Below, one piece after another: positions 27,092-34,437 of a DNA stretch of 64,000 nt (the stretch's first letter is position 1; each line of letters begins with the position of its first letter). This DNA comes from Synoicihabitans lomoniglobus (GTDB lineage Bacteria; Verrucomicrobiota; Verrucomicrobiia; Opitutales; Opitutaceae). The notes beneath the pieces are model-generated. The model was not told where the DNA came from, searched no databases, and was given only the letters and a program-made list of their open reading frames with translations. The stretch covers positions 739,501 through 803,500 of the forward strand of contig NZ_CP119075.1 of NCBI RefSeq assembly GCF_029023725.1, written 5' to 3'. A program made the position numbers and the translations under genes.

Positions 27092-28111
27092 ATGATACAT
27101 GTGACGATCCGAAAATTACTGGGCTGGGGAATGGTGGGATTGGTATGGGCGGGAGCGCTGATGGCCGCGCCCAAGTCCGTGAAGGTCGTCGTGGTGACGA
27201 TGTTCGAAAACGGGGCCGACGTCGGCGATTCCGCCGGAGAGATGCAGCTTTGGGTGGAGCGGGGCGACTTTGATGAGAAGGTTCAATTTCCACTCGGACA
27301 CCGCGATGGCTATTGGCGCGAGGATGGCGTGCTCCTCATCTGCACCGGGGGTGGGGTGACGAATGCGACGGCCACCATCATGGCGCTGGGGCAGGACCCC
27401 CGTTATGATTTGTCGGCCGCCTACTGGGTGGTGGCGGGCATCGCCGGAGCCGATCCGCAGGACTGTTCGCTCGGCTCGGCGGCGTGGGCGCGCTGGGTGG
27501 TCGATGGGGACCTCGCTTATGAAATCGATGGCCGCGAGATCCCCACCGACTGGCCTTATGGTTTCGTCGCCCTCGGTGCCCATGAACCCAATACGCTGGA
27601 AGACGGTTGGACGGTTGAGACGATTGCCTACGAACTCAACCCGCAGCTCGTCGAATGGGCGTATCAGCTTACCAAGCACATGCTCCTGCCGGATCACCCG
27701 GAACTGATCGCTTTTCGGGCGCAGTTTGCTGAGAAATATCCGGCGGCGGCGAAACCGCCCTTTGTGCTCATTGGCGATTCACTGGGATCGAGCACCTACT
27801 GGCACGGCGCACTGCTCAATGCGTGGGCCAACGACTGGATGAAACTGCACACGGACGGCGCGGCGAACTTCGTCATGAGTAACATGGAAGACAACGGCAC
27901 GCTCACGGCCCTGCATCGGCTCGGTAATGCAGATCTGGTGGACCCTTCGCGCGTGCTCGTGCTGCGCACCGCCAGCAACTTCTCCATGCCGCCACCGGGA
28001 CGAGATGCCGGCTGGAGCACGACCGCACCGTATCCCGCCCAAGGTGAACCCGCCAAGGAATCGGCCTACCTCGTGGCGAATACCGTGGTCGAGGCCTTGC
28101 TCCACCAATGA
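27092..28111 (+). CDS. Purine nucleoside permease (NUP)-family protein, exported
   Basis: A 339-residue protein with signal peptide MIHVTIRKLLGWGMVGLVWA ending near GALMAA. The rest matches the NUP family: VVVVTMFENGADVGDSAGEM, LLICTGGGVTNATATIMALG, YWVVAGIAGADPQDCSLGSA, and a C-terminal NMEDNGTLTALHRLG. The name comes from a yeast nucleoside transporter, but bacterial members have no membrane segments besides the signal peptide. The GGGVTNA and AGIAG segments resemble nucleoside phosphorylases, so a periplasmic nucleoside-binding or cleaving enzyme is more plausible (inference). Confidence 0.82.
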   Translation: MIHVTIRKLLGWGMVGLVWAGALMAAPKSVKVVVVTMFENGADVGDSAGEMQLWVERGDFDEKVQFPLGHRDGYWREDGVLLICTGGGVTNATATIMALGQDPRYDLSAAYWVVAGIAGADPQDCSLGSAAWARWVVDGDLAYEIDGREIPTDWPYGFVALGAHEPNTLEDGWTVETIAYELNPQLVEWAYQLTKHMLLPDHPELIAFRAQFAEKYPAAAKPPFVLIGDSLGSSTYWHGALLNAWANDWMKLHTDGAANFVMSNMEDNGTLTALHRLGNADLVDPSRVLVLRTASNFSMPPPGRDAGWSTTAPYPAQGEPAKESAYLVANTVVEALLHQ

Positions 28112-28139
28112 GGAGACTGCTTGCGCGCGCGCACTGACC

Positions 28140-28862
28140 TCACGGATCTGGCGGGGCGCGATCGCGGTAATGGTAGCGCGTGTATTCGATGCTGCGCCCG
28201 GCGGGCGTGCGCACGACCAGCACCGTGTCTTCGGCGCTGATTACGAAATTCGTGTAGTCCTCCCCAGTCACGCTGGTCAGCGCTTTGATGTAGGTATTGG
28301 GTCCCACCAATTGATCGTAGGAGACCGTCGTAACGTCGTGCTCCAACATGTATTGAGCCGCCGCCGCATCGAGTTGGCGCAGGTTGTTGATGATGGCTTT
28401 TTCCTGCGATACGCGGCGAACGTTTTGAAAAGCGGGTATCGCCATGGCGGCCATCAGTCCGATGGAAAAAAAGAATATCATGACGTAGCCGATGATCAGC
28501 CCGCCCAGCGCCAGACCTTCACCCTTTTGACGTCCCGCGGATCTCTTGATTTTTGAACGGGCCACATGGCCGCAGATGACGGCGGGAACGGCGGGGAGGA
28601 AAAGCAGCACACTCGTCAGACCCAGCACCAAACTGGTGATGGCCAGTCCGGAAGTTTGGGCGGGAACCTCCCGGGGCAGCGGTGGCGCGCCATTGCCGTG
28701 GTTTGCGGCGGCAAAAGCCGAACCCACTTCCCGCCACTCCGGCCAGTCCGACCGCCAACACATATCGGTGGGTTTTAGTTCACCACGATTGAGTTTGGCC
28801 TGCAGTTCAGCTTCGGAAATCGGTCCGCTTTGCACGCGGTTGATCGCGATGTGATAGTCCAT
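28140..28862 (-). CDS. GYF_2 / DUF4190 membrane protein with pilin-like C-terminal part
   Basis: A 240-residue protein with three parts. Residues 1-60 form a GYF_2 domain (YHIAINRVQSGPISEAELQA, PEWREVGS). Residues of about 70-140 hold two hydrophobic segments of the DUF4190 kind (AITSLVLGLTSVLLFLPAVP, GLALGGLIIGYVMIFFF). From about 138 the sequence becomes pseudopilin-like: GLMAAMAIPAFQNVRRVSQE, NNLRQLDAAAAQYMLEHDV, with a globular C-terminus. There is no prepilin peptidase site because the pilin-like helix is the second membrane segment. The function is unknown; the combination suggests a fixed, non-assembling pilin-like sensor or scaffold. Confidence 0.72.
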   Translation of the reverse strand: MDYHIAINRVQSGPISEAELQAKLNRGELKPTDMCWRSDWPEWREVGSAFAAANHGNGAPPLPREVPAQTSGLAITSLVLGLTSVLLFLPAVPAVICGHVARSKIKRSAGRQKGEGLALGGLIIGYVMIFFFSIGLMAAMAIPAFQNVRRVSQEKAIINNLRQLDAAAAQYMLEHDVTTVSYDQLVGPNTYIKALTSVTGEDYTNFVISAEDTVLVVRTPAGRSIEYTRYHYRDRAPPDP

Positions 28863-29214
28863 GACGTTCTCTTTTATGGGGGGAAGGGAAGCTGCGTTCC
28901 GATCAATTTAACCGGCGGTGAAATTTGAGATGTATGTAAGAAGGAGCGGTCGGGTCGCATCGCAATTCAGGGAAGATCTTCGATTCTTGTGGTGGTCATC
29001 CTCATCAAGTCACGGCGACCGCGACTAGCATGCTTCCTTCGACCTCCCTCGGTCCGGCATTTGATTCGCAACGCGAGACAGCACCTCTGTCGGGCAGCGG
29101 GAAGCACGGAAGTGATGTCGTGGGTCGAGAAGGATGACAGGACAGTGGTGATGGACCGGATGGTGTAGGCGATGGTGTTCAATTCACGTTTTCTGAAACG
29201 AGATGAGCGGGAGA
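28863..29214. other. Gene-free stretch
   Basis: No supported gene in 352 bases. A 71-codon minus-strand frame (28967-29182) has no family likeness and a composition typical of chance frames. The left end lies upstream of the GYF_2 gene and should contain its promoter. Confidence 0.4.
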
Positions 29215-29511
29215 CTAGCGACGAGATCGTGGCATGGGGTAGTCACGGAGACGACGGGATGAACGTTTCCGACCTAGCTTGCGGAGAAAAAAGTATAGCG
29301 GCGCTCCAATGAGAGAGACGAAAATGATCACTATGACCCATACGAGTTTTTGGGCCGAATCGCGCTCGTTCATCAAACAGTCGATGAGCATCCAGAGCCA
29401 AAAAACGAATCCTCCCAACACCAGGAAAAGGAAGAAAAGACCTAAAAATTCGCCGCCCCCCAGACCCATTACAGCAAAATCACCACTGGTTACGGGAATC
29501 GTAGATCTCAT
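29215..29511 (-). CDS. PLDc_N-domain small membrane protein
   Basis: A 98-residue protein with two membrane segments: GGEFLGLFFLFLVLGGFVFW and LVWVIVIIFVSLIGAPLYFF. Between them is the PLDc_N (cardiolipin-synthase N-terminal) signature WMLIDCLMNERD. The end is strongly basic (LRKLGRKRSSRRLRD). It has no catalytic domain. Small stand-alone members are common and of unknown role, possibly anchoring partners at the membrane. The start could also be Met15 (29469). Confidence 0.75.
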   Translation of the reverse strand: MRSTIPVTSGDFAVMGLGGGEFLGLFFLFLVLGGFVFWLWMLIDCLMNERDSAQKLVWVIVIIFVSLIGAPLYFFLRKLGRKRSSRRLRDYPMPRSRR

Positions 29512-29682
29512 CTGACCATGTAACGGACTTTATGTCCGATTTCTTTCAAAAATCCGGCCAAGTCGTTCACGCCCTCTGACCGCTTGTCTCGGAAATGTCG
29601 CACACGGAGAATTGATTCACATGTCGGGGGAATATTTAGTCTTCCGCGCTGGCCATCACCTCAAATCAAGGAATCCGAAAGT

Positions 29683-30828
29683 ATGAGTGTTTCTAACGAT
29701 CTTCCGATCTACCGCCAAGCGGTGGGGACGGAATTCTACTCGATGGTGTATCTCGCCCTGTGTGGTTACGCCGCCTATCAAGACATGTCCAACGACGACA
29801 AACAAGTGACCGCGGTGGTCGCGGAGGCGGTGGGGGGGCTTCCCATGCTCCCCCTTCCCGCCGGCGTCACCGAGGCACCGGCGCAATGGCGCTGGATGGT
29901 TCCGTGGGGTCCGTTCATCACCGACCTCAACGCCAACCTTCTCTTCGTCGCGTCCTATCAAATCAGCGACGATGGCAACACGTGGACCACGGTGTTCAAC
30001 GCTGCCGTCGTTCGCGGCACGGACATTTCCACCGGCGACCTGGCTCTCCTCACGCAGTTGAAGGAAGATTTGGACGACTTTCATCTGCGCAGCTGGGCGG
30101 ATATTCGAGATCACGATAAATTCGAATCTCGTCTTGATGACCTTTCTCAACCCGGGGTTTCCCACGGCACGGCGCTGGGATTGCGCAAGCTCCTGTCGAT
30201 GCCGGACAACCGGCTCGACAATGTGAATCCGCCCGACGGACTGAAACCGTTTTTAGCGATGGAGGTGGCCAATGGTGACTTGGCAGGTGTGCCACTCGTG
30301 GTCACGGGTCATAGTCTCGGCGCGTGTCAGTCAATTGTGCTCGCCACATACCTCGCGCAGACGGTTTCAGGTCTCGGTCCCGTCTATCTGCATCCCTTTG
30401 CTCCACCGACTCCGGGCAACGACAAGATGGGCGACCAAGTCGTGGACGCGGTCGAAGCGGGCTATCTCTGGTGGAACCCGTTAGACATCGTGCCCAACGC
30501 CTACTGGAACATCGACAACCCCGTGAATTCCGACACGGCCGCGCCGTTTGGGATCAAGCAGCATTGGGGCAGCTATGGTGGTCCAAAGTGCCCCGATGAA
30601 CTGCAGGCATTCATCGACGAGCGCAAAAACGACATCGCCGGGTTGAACTATACCCAGCCGCCCATCACAGACTGCCGGCTGAATGGGGCGACGTTGAGGT
30701 ATGCCACCAATTCGAAGGTCACTTATGTGGAGGAACTGATGTTTCAGCATTTCCCGCCCATCTACGCTCATTTGATGAAGCTCGATTACGGCAGCCAAAT
30801 AGCACCCTACGCCGTCAACTTCGGTTGA
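29683..30828 (+). CDS. Class 3 lipase-like alpha/beta hydrolase
   Basis: A 381-residue protein starting at ATG 29683, preceded by an AAGGA about 10 bases upstream. It lacks a signal peptide. The fungal-type lipase (class 3) nucleophile motif is LVVTGHSLGACQSIVLATYL. The strand-turn-helix that follows and PLDIVPNAYW, which supplies the probable catalytic Asp, match the family. A late His in MFQHFPPIYAHLM may complete the triad. The long insertion before the nucleophile is uncommon. Substrate is probably a lipid or ester; location is cytoplasmic unless exported by a non-classical route. Confidence 0.8.
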   Translation: MSVSNDLPIYRQAVGTEFYSMVYLALCGYAAYQDMSNDDKQVTAVVAEAVGGLPMLPLPAGVTEAPAQWRWMVPWGPFITDLNANLLFVASYQISDDGNTWTTVFNAAVVRGTDISTGDLALLTQLKEDLDDFHLRSWADIRDHDKFESRLDDLSQPGVSHGTALGLRKLLSMPDNRLDNVNPPDGLKPFLAMEVANGDLAGVPLVVTGHSLGACQSIVLATYLAQTVSGLGPVYLHPFAPPTPGNDKMGDQVVDAVEAGYLWWNPLDIVPNAYWNIDNPVNSDTAAPFGIKQHWGSYGGPKCPDELQAFIDERKNDIAGLNYTQPPITDCRLNGATLRYATNSKVTYVEELMFQHFPPIYAHLMKLDYGSQIAPYAVNFG

Positions 30829-30909
30829 ACGGCGGAGCGTTTGCTCACCTACGACGACAAGCGCGAGCCCACTCGGCTTGCACTTGTGCGTCCGGACGAT
30901 CTGCCAGTG

Positions 30910-31755
30910 CTAAAACTGGTAGCTGGCGAAGAGGCCGGCGAAGAATTGGTTGGGGCTGCCGCGTCGGGTGATGAGAGGCGAGTCGGCGGCGTCGCCGATG
31001 AGGCGCTCGTAGGAAAGGAGTCCGAGCAGATACCAGCGTTGGTTGAGCGGGCGGGCGATGTTCGCCCCCCAACCGAGCGTGGAGACGCCGGCGCTGGCGC
31101 GGTAGGTCGGCAATCCCGAACCGGCGGAATCGGCGGCCGATACACCGAAAAAGGTGTTTTGGTAGGTTCCATCGCCCCAAGTGAGACGAGGGCCGGTCGA
31201 GACGAGAAAGGGTGGAACTCTTTCCGCGCGGGATCCGCCGATCGGCAATTTGTAGTCCAATGAGAGTTTTCCCGTGAGTCCTTCGTGGCCGCCGAGCGCT
31301 TGGAGGAGATCGAGGCGCGTCGACCAAGCGCCAGTTTCATAGGTGACGAATGCCCCGGCGGCGATGGTCGTGTCGATGTCGGCAAAGCCACGCAAGGCGT
31401 CGGAATCACTGCCCCCGAGCGCGAAGGGCGAGCTACCGTCGTTGTCCCGACCGAAATCCATCGCGAGCAGGGGACCGGCGGTCCAGCCGTCTTGCCTGAA
31501 CAGGCGGTAGCCCATGCCGCCTTCGACGGAGGCGAAGAAGGTGTCGCCGTAAGTGACGCGAATGCTGGGCAGGGCGAGCACTTGATAGTCGTCCGATCCC
31601 TGCCAGGCCGGGGCCACGGCGATTCCGCCGCCCGTGGCGATGGTCCAACCCGTGTTTTCAGGTCGTTGCGGAGGCTGGGCCACAAGACTTGCGGCGAGTG
31701 TCGCAGCCATAAACAGGGCCGTCCATCGTGAGGGGGAGAGAGCGGGCGAGGGCAT
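30910..31755 (-). CDS. MipA/OmpV-family outer-membrane protein
   Basis: A 281-residue protein from ATG 31755 with signal peptide (SRWTALFMAATLAASLVA). Family landmarks are GGGIAVAPAWQGSDDYQVLA near the mature start, FASVEGGMGYRLFRQDG, and the C-terminal barrel end NQFFAGLFASYQF. MipA/OmpV proteins are monomeric 12-strand barrels, in some species linked to murein synthesis complexes or to osmotic and acid tolerance. It converges on the lipase gene. Confidence 0.85.
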   Translation of the reverse strand: MPSPALSPSRWTALFMAATLAASLVAQPPQRPENTGWTIATGGGIAVAPAWQGSDDYQVLALPSIRVTYGDTFFASVEGGMGYRLFRQDGWTAGPLLAMDFGRDNDGSSPFALGGSDSDALRGFADIDTTIAAGAFVTYETGAWSTRLDLLQALGGHEGLTGKLSLDYKLPIGGSRAERVPPFLVSTGPRLTWGDGTYQNTFFGVSAADSAGSGLPTYRASAGVSTLGWGANIARPLNQRWYLLGLLSYERLIGDAADSPLITRRGSPNQFFAGLFASYQF

Positions 31756-31810
31756 ATTGAGCTTAGACGTTGGGGGCGGTAGTTTGGATCTAACGCTGCG
31801 CATCTTTCAC

Positions 31811-31844
31811 AAAAAAGCGCGGTATTCCGAGGGAAACCGCGCTT
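31811..31844 (-). terminator. Intrinsic terminator of the GxGYxYP operon
   Basis: Stem AAGCGCGGT / ACCGCGCTT (31815-31823, 31836-31844), extended by an inner TTCC-GAG-GGAA stem, followed on the minus strand by T6. It lies about 55 bases past the stop of the GxGYxYP gene. Confidence 0.85.
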
Positions 31845-31852
31845 AGATGGGG

Positions 31853-31874
31853 GCGCGAGCGAGCTCGCGGCCTA
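31853..31874. repeat. 22-base dispersed repeat, copy 1
   Basis: Sequence GCGCGAGCGAGCTCGCGGCC plus TA is identical to 34393-34414. It contains the palindrome GCGAGCTCGC. Both copies sit between a gene stop and its terminator in the same orientation. A separate GGCGGG-TTGT-CCCGCC hairpin (31879-31894) lies between this copy and the stop codon. Confidence 0.7.
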
Positions 31875-31899
31875 CGGAGGCGGGTTGTCCCGCCGTGGC

Positions 31900-33540
31900 T
31901 TAGAAGCCCTTGAAGTGTTTGGGTTCGTCCGGGTCTTGGTAGCGCGTCGTGTAAGTCTTGTTGCTGGCGGCGAGTTTGAGGAACACGTCGACGGGGACGA
32001 TTTCAACCGGACCTTCGAGGTTTTGCGTGACCTCGACGAGGCTGTTCACGTCGTTGGATTCACGCACGTGCACGAGCAGGAAGTAGGGACGCTTGGCGTT
32101 GAGGGCGATGAGCTCGTTGAGGTCGGCCGTGACTTCGTCGCGAGGGCGTTTGGGATCGATGTAGTAGTCGTAGGACAACATCGGGCGCGTGTCGCGCAGG
32201 TCGCGAGTGCGGGCGGGGCCGTAGCCGTTGATGAAGCCGAGCACGTTGGGGAAGGCTTCGTAGTAGCGGTCGACCGTTTCCTTGGTGAGATCGGTGTTGC
32301 CCACGTTGCCGTCGGCGGCGGAGTTGTCCATGATCTCCATGACGTGCTCATCCAAGACCTCCATCATCTCGCGGGCTTCGGCCATGAGAGGTCCGAAGCG
32401 GTCGGCGGGGATGTGGTTGGGATACATGTAACCGGGGCCGGAGAGACCACCGATGAAGTAGTCGTTGGGCGTGGCTGACTCGTGGAAATACTCCAGCGCG
32501 GCGGGCGAGAACTTCGTCCAGTTCATCGTGACCTGCCAACCGAACGGCAGCTTGCCACGACCGGGTTTGGTCCACACGCCGATGCCGATGGAATCAGACT
32601 GCACGAACGCTAGATAAACCTTCTTTTCCGCGACGAGTTTGGCGTCGAGGGCGACGTGGTGGTTGTTGGTAAACTTAAACCCGGGGGTGAATTCGAACTG
32701 CGAGTTGAAGCTCAGGTTGGGCAGATTGTGCAGGCCTTCCATCTTGAGGCCGTAGGATGAGAGCAGAGTGGTGTGCTGCTCTTCCGTGTCCTTGCCGTAG
32801 GGGTGCCAGCCGAAGACGATCGAGCCCGGGGCGAGTTCGGAGAAGATACGTTTGACCAGCGCAACTTCCTCGGGGTGGCGCTCGGGGTTGGCCGAGAGAT
32901 CGTGAAAGAACATTTTCCGACGAATGCCCCAGTCGGCCATGGCCGGTTGCATCACACGACCGCGATGGCCGCCCATGAGCATGACGGCGTCGTGGACGCA
33001 TCGATCCCAGTAGCGATCATAGGCGTCCTGGTAGATCTCGGCGTCGGACTGACCGGTGTAACGACCGCGCAGATCGTCGATGGGCTTGAGACCATGGCGT
33101 TCCGCTAGGGGTATCAGGGCTTCGGAGACGACGATTCCGTCTTCGAGTCCGGCGATGGTGAAGGCGACGTTGAGCGAGGCTCCGACGGATTTGTCCCACA
33201 CGACGTAGCCTTTGGCCGCCGATTTGAACTGCGCGAGCGCAGCGTTGGCGTCCAGCAAGGTGGTGAAATCAACGTGATGTTTGCGTTGGTAGAACTCGAA
33301 CAACGGCGCGGTGATTTCCCATTGGAAATCGGGCGGATGGACGATGTAGAGCTGCGGGGTGTCGCGATTGGCGAGACCCTGCAGGCTGACCAACATGGCC
33401 TTTTCGGGCAGACCGCTGTCGGTGCGCCAATCGAGGTCAAAATACATGACCGAGGCGTCGCGACCGGCCGGTTCGTCGGCGGCGCGCAGGGTGGTGGTGG
33501 CAGCGAGAGCGAGAAGAGTAAGGATGCGAAGGAACTTCAT
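31900..33540 (-). CDS. GxGYxYP-family secreted putative glycoside hydrolase
   Basis: A 546-residue exported protein with signal peptide MKFLRILTLLALAATTTLRA. The family-defining motif is seen in GGLSGPGYMYPNHIPADR. An N-terminal domain (LVSLQGLANRDTPQLYIVHP, WEITAPLFEFYQRKHHVDF) precedes it. Conserved charged patches such as NWTKFSPAALEYFHESATP are in the C-terminal domain. The family is found mainly in Bacteroidota and Verrucomicrobiota and is thought to act on glycans; I know of no biochemically proven substrate. It overlaps the preceding gene by four bases (ATGA), so the pair is co-translated. Confidence 0.85.
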   Translation of the reverse strand: MKFLRILTLLALAATTTLRAADEPAGRDASVMYFDLDWRTDSGLPEKAMLVSLQGLANRDTPQLYIVHPPDFQWEITAPLFEFYQRKHHVDFTTLLDANAALAQFKSAAKGYVVWDKSVGASLNVAFTIAGLEDGIVVSEALIPLAERHGLKPIDDLRGRYTGQSDAEIYQDAYDRYWDRCVHDAVMLMGGHRGRVMQPAMADWGIRRKMFFHDLSANPERHPEEVALVKRIFSELAPGSIVFGWHPYGKDTEEQHTTLLSSYGLKMEGLHNLPNLSFNSQFEFTPGFKFTNNHHVALDAKLVAEKKVYLAFVQSDSIGIGVWTKPGRGKLPFGWQVTMNWTKFSPAALEYFHESATPNDYFIGGLSGPGYMYPNHIPADRFGPLMAEAREMMEVLDEHVMEIMDNSAADGNVGNTDLTKETVDRYYEAFPNVLGFINGYGPARTRDLRDTRPMLSYDYYIDPKRPRDEVTADLNELIALNAKRPYFLLVHVRESNDVNSLVEVTQNLEGPVEIVPVDVFLKLAASNKTYTTRYQDPDEPKHFKGF

Positions 33541-34076
33541 TTGGCGGCCTCCTCGGAGGTGACTTTGTCGAACACGTAAACGAGTGGTCGATTGCGGGTG
33601 GAGTGCAGTTCGATGAGCGTAAGCTTGTCGCCCATCTCGCTGACGCGCAGCTCGCGGTAGATGCGCATGGGCACATTGCCCTGAGAAACCTCGACTAGGG
33701 TGTTCGCTTCGATACGGAGCGTGCGGCCGTTATCGATCCACGACGTGGTGGCTTGGGTCACGCCGTGTTTGGCGGGATAAACGGCCATGTGGCGCTGCTC
33801 GACCCGGAAGTAATCGTCGAGCGTGACGGTCTTGGCGGTATCGAGGTGATTGGTCGCTTCGTGTTTGGTCGAGCGCCACTGCATGGCGTGGGTGACATCG
33901 ACCTGCGAACCGTCGACGGCGATGACGAGATCCATCTTTTGCCAACCGTCGAGGGCGGTGCTTTGGGCCGGATCCATGCGCCAGCGGCCGTTGAAGTTGG
34001 GATTGGCGGTAAGCAGGTTCGCGCTGAGCAGCGCCAACCCGATACCCAGAACGATTCGGAATGGGTGAACTTTCAT
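33537..34076 (-). CDS. Secreted protein of unknown function, first gene of the GxGYxYP operon
   Basis: A 179-residue protein with signal peptide (MKVHPFRIVLGIGLALLSAN, cleavage near LLTA). The mature part is beta-rich (FNGRWRMDPAQSTALDGW, DLVIAVDGSQVDVTHAMQW, TSWIDNGRTLRIEANTLVEV) and looks like a lipocalin-like barrel. No family is recognised. Its stop overlaps the start of the GxGYxYP gene, so the two products probably act together in the periplasm or outside. Confidence 0.65.
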   Translation of the reverse strand: MKVHPFRIVLGIGLALLSANLLTANPNFNGRWRMDPAQSTALDGWQKMDLVIAVDGSQVDVTHAMQWRSTKHEATNHLDTAKTVTLDDYFRVEQRHMAVYPAKHGVTQATTSWIDNGRTLRIEANTLVEVSQGNVPMRIYRELRVSEMGDKLTLIELHSTRNRPLVYVFDKVTSEEAAK

Positions 34077-34346
34077 GAAGGCAGGTGGCAGTATTTCATG
34101 GTTAGGGGCAGCTGTCCAATCGTTAAGCGTTGATATCAGGCTATTTGAGTAAATTAAAACAATGAAATTTCATTTCGCGTGACGCCAAGAATGGCAGCAA
34201 TTATCGAGAACTTGGTGACTCCGAGGTGGTTAGGACGGAGGCAAACGCGGTAGCATGGCCGTGTTTGAGATTTGAAGGTGCGGTCGAATTTTGCGATATC
34301 CGGGTGGCAGCACATAGCCATCACGCGGGGGTTGCCGATGAGACAT
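34077..34346. promoter_or_regulatory. AT-rich upstream region of the GxGYxYP operon
   Basis: No gene. An AT-rich island at about 34140-34180 contains a perfect 12-base palindrome ATGAAATTTCAT (34162-34173), about 90 bases upstream of the operon start. This may be an operator or part of the promoter. The right part lies past the htpG terminator. Confidence 0.4.
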
Positions 34347-34377
34347 GAAAAAGCGCGCCCCGGTTGAGGGGCGCGCT
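34347..34377 (-). terminator. Intrinsic terminator of htpG
   Basis: Ten-bp perfect GC stem AGCGCGCCCC / GGGGCGCGCT (34352-34361, 34368-34377) with a 6-base loop, followed on the minus strand by T5. Confidence 0.88.
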
Positions 34378-34392
34378 GGTTTTACAGAGGGA

Positions 34393-34414
34393 GCGCGAGC
34401 GAGCTCGCGGCCTA
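34393..34414. repeat. 22-base dispersed repeat, copy 2
   Basis: Identical to 31853-31874. It lies between the htpG stop codon and the htpG terminator, the same relative place as the first copy. Confidence 0.7.
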
Positions 34415-34437
34415 AGGGGTCAGTGACGTCGTCGGGC

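Noticed and set aside
26745..27095. Possible genes in the gap before the NUP gene
   Set aside because: Overlapping frames in two phases, both with chance-like composition and no family likeness.
28967..29182. 71-codon minus-strand frame
   Set aside because: No family likeness, Arg/Thr-rich chance composition and no ribosome site.
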